NCBI GenBank assembly: GCA_026224825.1
Contig: JAMFRO010000058.1
Location: 1-40,073, forward strand
From: a bacterium
GTDB lineage: Bacteria; Pseudomonadota; Alphaproteobacteria; Acetobacterales; Acetobacteraceae
Direction of reading: 5' to 3'
DNA length: 40,073 nucleotides
The translations under genes were made by a program, and so were the position numbers. The notes below the pieces were generated by a model. The model had not been told where the DNA came from. It saw only the letters and a program-made list of their open reading frames with translations, and did no database searches. This document shows positions 26,580 to 35,124 of this stretch, one piece after another (within the stretch, counting starts at the first letter, position 1; each line of letters starts with the position of its first letter).

Positions 26580-28970
26580 GTGAAGTCTGTAAATTACAAA
26601 GGAGCGCTGCTATTTGGCGTTTCCAGCCTGGCCGCAGCCTCAGCCTGGGTAATACCGGCCTGGGCGCAAACCGCGTCGCCACCACCACCGCCGGCGCTGC
26701 AAAGCCAGCCGGTGGCGTTGAAGCAGGTTGTCATCACCGCACGGCACCGTGCCGAGCGCGCGCAATCCGTGCCGGTTTCGCTCACCACGGTGAGTGCGCA
26801 GCAGATCAAGACCGTGGGCTCCTCCAATCTTACCAAATTGCAGCAACTGGTGCCCAGCCTCACGGTAGAAGCTTTTAACCCGCGCAATACATCTCTCAAC
26901 ATCCGTGGCCTTGGCGCCGTGCCGAACCTGGCCAATGACGGGCTGGAAGGTGGCGTCGGCGTCTATCTCGACGGCGTGCTCCTCGCCCGCCCCGCGCAGG
27001 ATGTGTTCGACCTGCCGGATCTGCAGGATATCGAAGTGCTGCGCGGTCCGCAGGGCACGTTGTTCGGCAAGAACACCGTTGCGGGTGCGGTCAACATCAC
27101 CACCAGGCTGCCGAGCTTCAAGCCCGAAGCCGATGGCTCGATCTCACTGGGCACGCAGCATTATATTCAGCTCAAAGCCAGCGCCTCCAGCGCCATTGGC
27201 GGCAGCGACAAAGTGGCATTCCGCCTGTCCATCCAGGGCACGCAGCATAATGGTTATATCAGCAATCTCGACTCCGGAGAGCGTTACGGCAACCAGGACG
27301 ACAAGGGCGTACGCCTGCAGATTTTGGCCTACCCCACCCCGGACCTCACCTTGCGCGCGATATTCGATTACAGCAGCCAAAAAGAAAATTGCTGCGTCAA
27401 TCTGATCACGGGCACAACACCGGTGGGCGGAGATTATATCACCAAATTCGCCTCTGTTGGTTACACATTGCCAGCCATCGCGCCCTTCAAGCGCAATACC
27501 GATGTCAACAGCCCGGTATTTTACCACATGGAAACCGGCGGCGCTTCGTTGCAGGCCGATTATAATCTTTCCGGCTACACGCTGACCTCCATCACCGCGG
27601 CGCGGTACTGGAACTGGTACCCGCATAACGACCTCGACAGTTCGGCTCTATCCGTTTTCACCGAAGGGCAGACCAACGATTATCAACGCCAGGTCAGCCA
27701 GGAGCTTCGCGTCACCTCGCCGCTCGGCGGCCCGGTCGATTACACCGGGGGTCTTTATTACTTCTACCAATCCATCGATAACCAAACTGTGACGGAATAT
27801 GGCGCCAACGCCGGCCCGCTTCTGGCCGGCGGCACCGCAGCGGCGGCAGCACCGATTTACAATGCCGCGCTGAACGGTTTTAACCCGGGCAGCACCGGCA
27901 TATACGACACCAACAGCTTCGCCGCTTATGGCCAGGCGACATGGCATATCAACCCGCAGTTCGATCTCACCGGCGGATTGCGCTACACCTATGAAGTCAA
28001 AGACGGGTATTTCAAACAGGTCCAGGGCGGTGGCGTGCCCATTTCATCGCTGCCGGCCGGCGAAGCTGCCACTATTACGGCATTGCGCAACAGCTTCGCA
28101 CCCAATGTTGCCCCTTACACCGTGCGCACCACCAATGGGCTTCCCGCCGGGCTGATCACCCTGTCCTACAAGCCCGAGACGAATATTCTCACCTATTTCA
28201 CCTACTCTCACGGTTCGAAATCCGCCGGCATTAATCTTATATCAAGTACCGTTGCACCGCGTGTTGTCTCTCCGGAATCGATCGATAATTTCGAGGTTGG
28301 GATCAAGACAACGCTGTTGAACGACCGCCTGATCCTCGATGGCGATGCATTCTGGGACGAGGACAAGCATTACCAGAGCACGTTGGTCGGCTACACAAAT
28401 GGCGGCACACTTTACACCTATATCGCCGGCATTCCAAAGGTTCGGTCACGCGGGGTCGAGGTCGATTCACAAGCCCAGGTGACCAGCGGGCTGTATCTGT
28501 TCGCCTCAGGTGTTTATGATGATGCCTATTACGAATCGAATCCCGTGGCACCGTGCCCGCTCGAGCTGGGTGGTGCCGCGAAATCCTGCAACCTGACCGG
28601 CCGCCCGGTCCCCGGCGTGTCCGACTGGACCGGGTCCATCGGCGGCGAATACGACCAACCTCTACCGCCCGCCGGCGGGCATGATCTGATCGCGTATTTC
28701 GGCGGCAACGCCATCTTCAAAACCGGCTTCTACTCCGCCGCCGACACCTCCGAATACGGCCATGTTGCGGGCTATGGCCTTGGTAATGTGGATTTCGGCA
28801 TCAAGGACGCGAATGGCGGCTGGGATCTCTCGGGGTGGATTCATAACGTAACAGATTCACATTATTACCTCTATAAGCTCCCGAGCGGCCAGTTTCCCAC
28901 CTACAACCTCATCGCAGGCCAGGTTGGCGACCCCATCACCGGCGGCGTCACCCTCACCGGAAAATTCTGA
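26580..28970 (+). CDS. TonB-dependent outer-membrane receptor
   Basis: A 796-residue receptor. The signal peptide is likely cut after AWA near residue 29, followed by a Pro-rich stretch and a TonB-box-like LKQVVITAR. The plug domain runs to about residue 175, with LRGPQGTLFGKNTVAGAVNI. The long beta-barrel ends in the terminal Phe (VTLTGKF) required for outer-membrane insertion. It starts at a GTG after GGAGAG. Between an organosulfur ABC importer and a dioxygenase, it probably brings sulfate esters or sulfonates across the outer membrane, like SftP of pseudomonads. Part of a second copy's 3' end survives at 30242-30331. Confidence 0.93.
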   Translation: MKSVNYKGALLFGVSSLAAASAWVIPAWAQTASPPPPPALQSQPVALKQVVITARHRAERAQSVPVSLTTVSAQQIKTVGSSNLTKLQQLVPSLTVEAFNPRNTSLNIRGLGAVPNLANDGLEGGVGVYLDGVLLARPAQDVFDLPDLQDIEVLRGPQGTLFGKNTVAGAVNITTRLPSFKPEADGSISLGTQHYIQLKASASSAIGGSDKVAFRLSIQGTQHNGYISNLDSGERYGNQDDKGVRLQILAYPTPDLTLRAIFDYSSQKENCCVNLITGTTPVGGDYITKFASVGYTLPAIAPFKRNTDVNSPVFYHMETGGASLQADYNLSGYTLTSITAARYWNWYPHNDLDSSALSVFTEGQTNDYQRQVSQELRVTSPLGGPVDYTGGLYYFYQSIDNQTVTEYGANAGPLLAGGTAAAAAPIYNAALNGFNPGSTGIYDTNSFAAYGQATWHINPQFDLTGGLRYTYEVKDGYFKQVQGGGVPISSLPAGEAATITALRNSFAPNVAPYTVRTTNGLPAGLITLSYKPETNILTYFTYSHGSKSAGINLISSTVAPRVVSPESIDNFEVGIKTTLLNDRLILDGDAFWDEDKHYQSTLVGYTNGGTLYTYIAGIPKVRSRGVEVDSQAQVTSGLYLFASGVYDDAYYESNPVAPCPLELGGAAKSCNLTGRPVPGVSDWTGSIGGEYDQPLPPAGGHDLIAYFGGNAIFKTGFYSAADTSEYGHVAGYGLGNVDFGIKDANGGWDLSGWIHNVTDSHYYLYKLPSGQFPTYNLIAGQVGDPITGGVTLTGKF

Positions 28971-28999
28971 CTTAACCAAGACCAGTACAGGAGATAAAC

Positions 29000-29941
29000 A
29001 TGACCAGCATACAGCAGATATTTGTAAACAAGCCTGACGTGTCAACGCCATTAAACGTCGTTCCCGTCGCCGGCCGCATCGGCGCCGAGATCAAAGGCAT
29101 AAAGCTGTCGGGCGATCTCACCCCCGCCACCATTGCCGCCATTCGCGCTGCCTTGGCCCGGCATAAGGTGATCTTCTTCCGTGACCAGGTTGATCTGGAT
29201 GATACAAAGCAGGAGGCGTTTGCCGCCATCCTCGGCACGCCGGTGGCACACCCCACCGTGCCGGTGGCGGAAGGCTCGCGCTACCTACTGGAGCTCAATT
29301 CGCGGGAGGGATATGCCGCCGCCAGTTGGCATACCGATGTCACCTTCGTGCCGGCCTATCCGGAAGCCTCGATCCTGCGTGCCATAGATGTGCCGGAGGC
29401 CGGCGGTGATACGCTTTGGGCCAACACCGCGACCGCTTACGAAGAACTCCCGGCGCCGCTGAAGGCTTTGGTGAACGATCTGAGAGCCATTCACACCAAT
29501 CTCTACGATTATGCCACAACATTTGCCGGCGCGTCCGCCGATAAGGTTGCAAAACACCAGTCAAGTTTTGCATCCACGGTGTATGAAACCGAGCATCCGG
29601 TTGTGCATGTGCATCCGGAAACCGGCGAGCGTAACCTTCTCGTCGGGCATTTCGTGAAGAGTTTCGTCGGGCTGAACGCTGTGGATTCCAGCCGGGTGTT
29701 CAGCACTTTACAGGACTACATCACACGTCCTGAAAACACCGTGCGCTGGCACTGGCGTGCCGGCGATGTGGCGATCTGGGATAATCGCGCCACGCAGCAC
29801 CGCGCCATTGCGGATTTTGGTCCGCAGCCCCGCCATCTGCGCCGCGTCACCATTGCCGGCGTCGCACCTGTCGGTATCGATGGCGCAATGAGCCGCCTGC
29901 TCAAGACATCACGGCCGCCGGAAATATTGGCCGCCGAGTAA
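29000..29941 (+). CDS. AtsK-like 2-oxoglutarate dioxygenase
   Basis: A 313-residue TauD-family enzyme with iron ligands His111 and Asp113 (SWHTDVTF), distal His267 (ATQHRAIADF) and Arg281 for oxoglutarate. The N-terminus VVPVAGRIGAEIKGIKLSG and the overall pattern look closest to alkylsulfatase AtsK, which oxidises alkyl sulfates to aldehyde plus sulfate. AGGAG precedes the ATG. It lies 29 bp after the TonB receptor stop and is followed by a strong terminator, so receptor and dioxygenase probably share a transcript. The specific sulfate ester is unknown. Confidence 0.9.
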   Translation: MTSIQQIFVNKPDVSTPLNVVPVAGRIGAEIKGIKLSGDLTPATIAAIRAALARHKVIFFRDQVDLDDTKQEAFAAILGTPVAHPTVPVAEGSRYLLELNSREGYAAASWHTDVTFVPAYPEASILRAIDVPEAGGDTLWANTATAYEELPAPLKALVNDLRAIHTNLYDYATTFAGASADKVAKHQSSFASTVYETEHPVVHVHPETGERNLLVGHFVKSFVGLNAVDSSRVFSTLQDYITRPENTVRWHWRAGDVAIWDNRATQHRAIADFGPQPRHLRRVTIAGVAPVGIDGAMSRLLKTSRPPEILAAE

Positions 29942-29949
29942 CGCAAACA

Positions 29950-29969
29950 GGGCGCAGGCCATTGCGCCC
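29950..29969 (+). repeat. Hairpin after dioxygenase gene
   Basis: GGGCGCA (29950-29956) pairs with TGCGCCC (29963-29969) around a 6-nt loop, starting 9 bp after the dioxygenase stop. With the terminator just beyond it, it may protect the transcript end. Confidence 0.5.
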
Positions 29970-29982
29970 CCAAGCCTGCCGA

Positions 29983-30016
29983 GAAACCCCGTCATTTTGG
30001 CGGGGTTTCTTGTTTT
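29983..30016 (+). terminator. Rho-independent terminator of receptor/dioxygenase transcript
   Basis: GAAACCCCG (29983-29991) pairs with CGGGGTTTC (30001-30009), a 9-bp stem with a 9-nt loop, followed by TTGTTTTT. It lies 42 bp after the dioxygenase stop and fits a strong intrinsic terminator on the plus strand. Confidence 0.85.
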
Positions 30017-30395
30017 TGTGGCTTACGTCTATCGCTTCAGGCTTCAATCAATCTCGCCTGTGAACGATGTCCCTCTGGAAATCGTAATTCCGAAACGATA
30101 ATTCTGAAAACAATAAAATTGGACAGCAAATTTGTTATTTCACCATAAACTCTATGGACAAAATGTTATTTAATTAGCATATTCCTCCCCGCATACAGGG
30201 CGCGGCTATGGGGTTTGCATCCCGAAACGGGAAGCGGATGATTGTTGATAAGCCTTCCCACTTATAATCTGATCATCGCCCAGGTCGGCGACCCGGTCAG
30301 CGGCGGCGTCACCCTCGCCGGCAAATTCTAACCCGGATGGGGCAGCGGCAGCGCTGCCCCATCCCAAACATATAACAGGCTTCGGAAACATCTTC
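30017..30395. other. Intergenic region with AT-rich part and gene remnant
   Basis: The first part (about 30080-30185) is AT-rich and may hold the promoter for the exported sulfatase. The second part holds the receptor remnant at 30242-30331. The last 60 bp carry no clear ribosome site. No other feature is seen. Confidence 0.5.
30242..30331 (+). pseudogene. 3' remnant of a second TonB-dependent receptor
   Basis: Read in one frame to the TAA at 30329-30331, this DNA encodes LPTYNLIIAQVGDPVSGGVT followed by LAGKF. The receptor at 26580 ends FPTYNLIAGQVGDPITGGVT followed by LTGKF. About 26 residues align with few changes, mostly third-base and conservative ones. The frame is stopped by a TGA at 30239-30241, so the rest of the gene is gone. 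This is the tail of a duplicated receptor lost by deletion just upstream of the exported sulfatase. Confidence 0.8.
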
Positions 30396-32831
30396 ATGAC
30401 CTTGCTACGCACCAAAGCCGCACTTGCAGCCCTGCTGCTCACCAGCTCCGCCATCACCCCGGTCCGGGCCCAGCCCTTTCAGGGCACGTCCGCCAATGGC
30501 CCCGCCATTCCCTACCCCACCACCAAATTCGCCGGTCAGCTCGCCCCTACGACGGGTGATTCGGATACCTATCTGCCAACCCCGGTAACGCCGCCCGCAG
30601 GCGCGCCAAATATCGTGGTCATCCTCAATGACGATGTTGGCTTCGGTGCCGATTCCACATTCGGCGGCCCCATCCCCACTCCCAATTACGATGCGCTGGC
30701 CAAGGACGGGCTGCGCTATACGGAGTTCGGCGTCACTGCCATCTGTACCTCCACCCGCGCCGCTCTGCTCACCGGCCGCAACCACCAGCATGCCGGCTTC
30801 GGCACGGTGGTGGAGGCGGAATCGCCCTATCCGGGCTATGACATGCATTTTCCCAATAACGAGGCCAGCATCGCCGAAATATTGCGCGACAATGGCTACA
30901 CCACGGCGCTGTTCGGCAAGTACCACAACGTGCCCACCAGCGATCTGGCCGCAGGCCCCTATGAGGACTGGCCGACCGGCATCGGCTTCGATCATTTCTA
31001 CGGCTTTCTCGAAGGCGATACCGACCAGTTCCACCCCGAGCTTTATGCCGACACCACGCCGGTGGATCTCTCACATGCGCCTGCGAATTATATTCTGGAC
31101 AATGACCTCGCCAACCACGCCATCGAATGGCTGCATCAGCAGCAGGCCGCGGCGCCGGGCAAGCCGTTTTTCCTGTATTACGCCACCGGCTCCGCCCATG
31201 CGCCGCACCAGGCCCCGGCGGATTGGATCGCGCGGTTCCACGGCCAGTTCGACCAGGGTTGGGATGCGGTGCGCGAACAGACGCTGCAGCGACAGAAAGC
31301 AGAGGGCATCCTGCCGTCCTATACCGATCTCGCCCCGCGCCCACCGCCTGTGCCCGAATGGAACAGCCTGACCGCCAACCAGAAGGCGGTGGATGAGCGT
31401 TATATGGAGGTCTATGCCGCCGAGGTGGCGTATCAGGACGACCAGACCGGGCGTGTGCTGGCCGAGATCAACCGCATGGGCCTCGGCAACAACACCATCG
31501 TCATCTGGATTGAGGGCGATAACGGCGCCTCTGCCGAGGGCGGCCCCAATGGCACCATCGACGAGGTGCATAATCTGGTCGGCAACGGCGCCAGCGAAAA
31601 GGATATCGACGATTACCTGGCCCAGCATCTGAACATCATGGGCGGGCCGGATACCGAGGAGCTGTACCCGATCGGCTGGGCCATGGCGCTGGATTCGCCT
31701 TTCCCGTGGTTCAAGCAGATCGCCTCGCATCTCGGCGGCACGCGCGATGGCGTGGTGATCTCCTGGCCCGGCCATATCATCGACCCCGGCAGCATCCGCA
31801 CCCAGTATCACCATGTCATCGACATCGCCCCCACTTTGCTGGCGGTGGCGCATCTGCAACTGCCCAAAGCCGTCAACGGCATTCCGCAAATCCCGATGGA
31901 TGGGGTGAGCATGGACTATAGTTTCGCCAACCCCAGCGCGCCATCACCGCATCATGTGCAGTATTACGAGATGTTCGGTAATCGCGGCATCTACCAGGAT
32001 GGCTGGCTGGCCAATACCACGCCGAAGAACATGCCCTGGCAGGTCGGGCTGCTGCGCTCCAACAGCAACCCGGACAGTTACCAATGGGAGCTGTACGACC
32101 TGACGAAAGACCCGAGCCAGGCGCATGATGTCGCCGCCCAGTATCCGGACAAACTCAAAGCGTTGCAGGCGCTGTTCAACCAGCAGGCCATCGCCAATAA
32201 CGTCTATCCCATTCAGGATGGCGGGGCGCTGGGGCGTGTCTCGGCATTGGCCAAGGCCGGCGGCTCACCGTTCCGTACCCATTACGTCTTCTGGGGCACC
32301 GGCGTGCATCTGCCCGGTGAGAGCGCGCTGCCGTTCTTCTTCTTCCCCTTCACCCTCAAGGCCGACATCACCGTGCCGCCGGGCGGGGCGGATGGCGTCA
32401 TCCTGGCCGGCGGGTCGGAATTCGGCGGCTGGAGTTTCTACCTCAAGGACGGTGTGCCCGCGGCCTATGCCGCGGCCTCCAACGAGCCAGGCCAGCAGCA
32501 GCGCGTGCTGGCGGCAAAGCCGCTGGCGCCGGGTGAACATCATCTGGAATACGACCTCACCACCAATCTGCTGCGCAAGAGCACGCTGACGATTCTGGAT
32601 AACGGCGTACAGATCGCCCAGGAAAAAATCGACCATGCGCCAAGCACATTGGGCGGGCTGACGGAGGCCATCGACGTCGGCCGCGACACCGGCGCGCAGG
32701 TGACCACGGATTACAGCAACCAGGGCGTCTTCACCGGCAGCATCAACAAGGTCACATTTGATTCCTTTCCGCCAAAACTCATCGCGCCCTATCTGTTCTC
32801 AGCCAGCGCGCTGCAGCAGAAGGGCGACTGA
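30396..32831 (+). CDS. Exported arylsulfatase with CTSTR motif
   Basis: An 811-residue sulfatase with a Sec-type signal peptide (LAALLLTSSAITPVRA, cut near residue 25). Metal-binding NIVVILNDDVGFG is at 72-84 and the active-site segment ICTSTRAALLTGRN has Cys117; later motifs are LFGKYHN and IWIEGDNGASAEGG. The usual formylglycine core is C-x-P/A-x-R; here the third position is Ser. A radical-SAM maturase gene follows 46 bp later, so this is probably its partner, matured in the cytoplasm and then exported. It would hydrolyse sulfate esters in the periplasm, whereas the two sulfatases of the minus-strand arm have no signal. The Ser change may lower or alter maturation. Confidence 0.92.
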   Translation: MTLLRTKAALAALLLTSSAITPVRAQPFQGTSANGPAIPYPTTKFAGQLAPTTGDSDTYLPTPVTPPAGAPNIVVILNDDVGFGADSTFGGPIPTPNYDALAKDGLRYTEFGVTAICTSTRAALLTGRNHQHAGFGTVVEAESPYPGYDMHFPNNEASIAEILRDNGYTTALFGKYHNVPTSDLAAGPYEDWPTGIGFDHFYGFLEGDTDQFHPELYADTTPVDLSHAPANYILDNDLANHAIEWLHQQQAAAPGKPFFLYYATGSAHAPHQAPADWIARFHGQFDQGWDAVREQTLQRQKAEGILPSYTDLAPRPPPVPEWNSLTANQKAVDERYMEVYAAEVAYQDDQTGRVLAEINRMGLGNNTIVIWIEGDNGASAEGGPNGTIDEVHNLVGNGASEKDIDDYLAQHLNIMGGPDTEELYPIGWAMALDSPFPWFKQIASHLGGTRDGVVISWPGHIIDPGSIRTQYHHVIDIAPTLLAVAHLQLPKAVNGIPQIPMDGVSMDYSFANPSAPSPHHVQYYEMFGNRGIYQDGWLANTTPKNMPWQVGLLRSNSNPDSYQWELYDLTKDPSQAHDVAAQYPDKLKALQALFNQQAIANNVYPIQDGGALGRVSALAKAGGSPFRTHYVFWGTGVHLPGESALPFFFFPFTLKADITVPPGGADGVILAGGSEFGGWSFYLKDGVPAAYAAASNEPGQQQRVLAAKPLAPGEHHLEYDLTTNLLRKSTLTILDNGVQIAQEKIDHAPSTLGGLTEAIDVGRDTGAQVTTDYSNQGVFTGSINKVTFDSFPPKLIAPYLFSASALQQKGD

Positions 32832-32877
32832 CCAGCCGGGCGTGGCGTCCGCTGGCGTTCATCTGTAAAAGCAACAC

Positions 32878-34122
32878 ATGACCAGCATGGACCCCACGCC
32901 CGGCGCCGGCAGCTTCCACCTCATGGCCAAGCCCTCAGGCCCGGCCTGCAATCTGGACTGCACCTATTGCTTCTATCTGGAAAAAGAGGCGCTGTTCCCC
33001 AAACGCGAGACCCGGCGCATGCCGCCGGAGGTGCTGGAGGCCTATATTCGCAGCACCATCGCCGCCACACCGGCAGGCCAGGGGGTGCTGTTCCCCTGGC
33101 AAGGCGGCGAACCCACGCTGCTCGGCATCCCGTTCTACGAGCACGCTCTGGCGCTGCAGCGTCAATACGGCAATGGCCGTAAGATCGAAAACAGCTTTCA
33201 GACCAACGGCACGCTCATCGACGATGACTGGGCGAAATTCTTAAGCGATAACGGCTTCCTCGTCGGCTTGAGCCTGGACGGCCCGGCCGAGATCCACGAC
33301 CGCTACCGCCGCTACCGCTCAGGCGCGCCGTCACACCACCTGGTCATGGCGGCGTTAGAGCGCCTGCAGCGCTTTGGCGTGAATTACAACGTGCTCGCCT
33401 GCGTCGATGCCCATTCCGCGCAGCATCCGCTTACCGTCTACAACTTCCTCAAACAGCACGGCGTCGAATTCCTCCAGTTCACCCCCGTGGTCGAGCGCCT
33501 GGCAGACAAGGACTACGCCGCCCAAGGCTTCGACCTGGAAGGACCCGGCGCAAGCGCCGCCGCGTTGGCCTCCTTCACCGTCCCACCGAAGGCCTGGGGG
33601 CAGTTTCTCAACGCAGTGTTCGATGAATGGCGCCGCACCGATGTCGGCCGCGTCTTCATCATGAATTTCGAATGGTCACTGGCCGGGCTGATGAACAAGC
33701 CGGGCGTGGTCTGCGTGCATCAGCGCGATTGCGGCCGCGCGCTGATCGTCGAGCATAATGGCGATGTCTATTCCTGCGATCATTTCACCTATCCGGATTA
33801 CAAGCTCGGCAACCTCACCGCGGACTCTCTCCCGGCCATGATCAACTCCACCCGCCAGCAGGCATTCGGTAAGGCCAAATCGGAGACCCTGCCGGGCCAG
33901 TGCCGCACCTGCCCCAATTTGCAACTATGCTGGGGCGGCTGCCCGAAACACCGCTTCCTCACCACCAAAACCGGCGAGCCGGGGCTGAACTATCTGTGCG
34001 AGGGCTATATGCATTATCTCGACCACATCACACCCTGGCTGCAGACTCTGGCGGCATTGTTGCGGGCCGGGCGAGACCCAGGCCTGGTCATGCGCATGAC
34101 CCAACCGCTGCGCCCGGCTTAA
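32878..34122 (+). CDS. Anaerobic sulfatase maturase (anSME-like radical SAM)
   Basis: A 414-residue radical-SAM/SPASM enzyme. The SAM cluster motif is CNLDCTYC (Cys24, Cys28, Cys31), WQGGEPTL follows, and the C-terminal SPASM region holds CVHQRDCG, YSCDHF and CRTCPNLQLCWGGCPKHR for two auxiliary 4Fe-4S clusters. anSME converts the active-site Cys (or Ser) of sulfatases to formylglycine without O2. It is directly downstream of the exported sulfatase and may also serve the two cytoplasmic sulfatases. No O2-dependent FGE gene is in the window. The ribosome site is weak, so coupling to the sulfatase mRNA is likely. Confidence 0.93.
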   Translation: MTSMDPTPGAGSFHLMAKPSGPACNLDCTYCFYLEKEALFPKRETRRMPPEVLEAYIRSTIAATPAGQGVLFPWQGGEPTLLGIPFYEHALALQRQYGNGRKIENSFQTNGTLIDDDWAKFLSDNGFLVGLSLDGPAEIHDRYRRYRSGAPSHHLVMAALERLQRFGVNYNVLACVDAHSAQHPLTVYNFLKQHGVEFLQFTPVVERLADKDYAAQGFDLEGPGASAAALASFTVPPKAWGQFLNAVFDEWRRTDVGRVFIMNFEWSLAGLMNKPGVVCVHQRDCGRALIVEHNGDVYSCDHFTYPDYKLGNLTADSLPAMINSTRQQAFGKAKSETLPGQCRTCPNLQLCWGGCPKHRFLTTKTGEPGLNYLCEGYMHYLDHITPWLQTLAALLRAGRDPGLVMRMTQPLRPA

Positions 34123-34131
34123 GCCAAGCAA

Positions 34132-34470
34132 ATGACCAAGATCCTGTTCCTACCCGGCGTCGGCGCAAGTGCCGCATTCTGGAGGCCGGCGGCCGATCTT
34201 ACGCAATTGGACAGCGTCTTCCTCGCCTGGCCGGGGCGCGGTAACGAACCAGCCCGGCCGGACGTAAACGGAATCGACGATCTGGTGGCGATGGTGCTGG
34301 CGCATATGGACGAGCCTGTAAACATCGTGGCGCAATCCATGGGCACGCACGTGGCGCACTTCATAGTGCCGGCAAGCGCGTGCTCCAGCGCGTCCCGGTC
34401 GGCGTCAAAGGTGAAGTGCCGCACTTGGCGACCAGCAGACAATCGGCTGCAACCCCCCATGAAACAGTAG
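34132..34470 (+). pseudogene. Truncated alpha/beta hydrolase
   Basis: The first 75 or so residues are a good alpha/beta-hydrolase start: ILFLPGVGASAAFWRP for the first strands, a WPGRGNE turn and the nucleophile elbow VAQSMGTHVA (Ser69). After that the frame becomes Ser/Arg-rich nonsense with no catalytic His or Asp domain, and ends at 112 residues where a full enzyme needs about 230-280. The 3' part has been deleted or replaced. The open frame and closeness to the maturase (9 bp) suggest it was once in that operon. A fused short peptide may still be made. Confidence 0.7.
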
Positions 34471-34497
34471 GCATCAATTGCAAGGAGCTTTAGGTCG

Positions 34498-34884
34498 ATG
34501 ACTGACAACACTTATGAAAACGGATTAAAACTGTTTGGCGAAATTTACGGCGAGGATGCCGCCTCCGGTGTTCACGCCCAGGTGGAGAGCGGGAGCGACT
34601 TTGGTATAGAACAATCCCGCTGGACGCTGGAATTTGCGTTCGGCTCAGTCTGGTGCCGTCCTGGCCTGGAACGAAAATTGCGCAGTTGCGTGGTGTTAGG
34701 CATGCTCATCGCGTTGCGTCAGCACGACGAAATCAAATACCATACGAAGATGGGCATGAAAAATGGCTTGTCTCGTATCGAACTTGAAGAGATTTTCTAC
34801 TCCAGCGTCCCCTACGCCGGTTTTCCCGCGGCACAAAGTGCCAAGAAGGCGATGATGGAAGCCTTTGCCGAAATGGAGGCATGA
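34498..34884 (+). CDS. Carboxymuconolactone-decarboxylase-like protein
   Basis: A 128-residue protein of the gamma-carboxymuconolactone decarboxylase / AhpD-like fold: LERKLRSCVVLGMLIALRQH, then EIKYHTKMGMKNGLSRIELEEIFY, then PAAQSAKKAM. The CxxC pair needed for AhpD-type peroxidase activity is absent (a lone Cys lies in each of SVWCRPG and LRSCVV), so a decarboxylase, lactone-related or ligand role is more likely. AAGGAG precedes the ATG. It follows the truncated hydrolase and closes the plus-strand run. Confidence 0.85.
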   Translation: MTDNTYENGLKLFGEIYGEDAASGVHAQVESGSDFGIEQSRWTLEFAFGSVWCRPGLERKLRSCVVLGMLIALRQHDEIKYHTKMGMKNGLSRIELEEIFYSSVPYAGFPAAQSAKKAMMEAFAEMEA

Positions 34885-34937
34885 CGCTGATGCCTCATAG
34901 GGGGCGCCGCACGATTGTCCGTAACCGCACGCTAAGC

Positions 34938-35004
34938 CGCTAACGGGCCTTCCAGACGCGGCCCGTTAGCGCATCAAGCTTTCTGTGCTGACCTGACGGT
35001 CAGC
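34938..35004. terminator. Hairpins between convergent genes
   Basis: A 12-bp perfect stem (34938-34949 with 34960-34971, 10-nt loop) is followed by a 7-bp stem GCTGACC/GGTCAGC (34987-34993 with 34998-35004). They lie between the convergent decarboxylase-like and glycosyltransferase genes. T-runs are short, so termination in either direction is likely but not certain. Confidence 0.55.
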
Positions 35005-35124
35005 CTTTCCAGACCACGATTGCAGTAGCGCACATCCAGGTGCATGCGGGAGGCCGAGCTTGTCACCTGGATAAAGTACCCCGGAAAACCGATTCAAACA
35101 TGGTGAAGCGGGGGATGGCCCGTC

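Noticed and set aside
34119..34511. 130-codon minus-strand frame opposite the truncated hydrolase
   Set aside because: Its second half is antisense to clear hydrolase motifs. Only the first third reads like protein, so at most it holds a fragment, and this is noted with the broken hydrolase.
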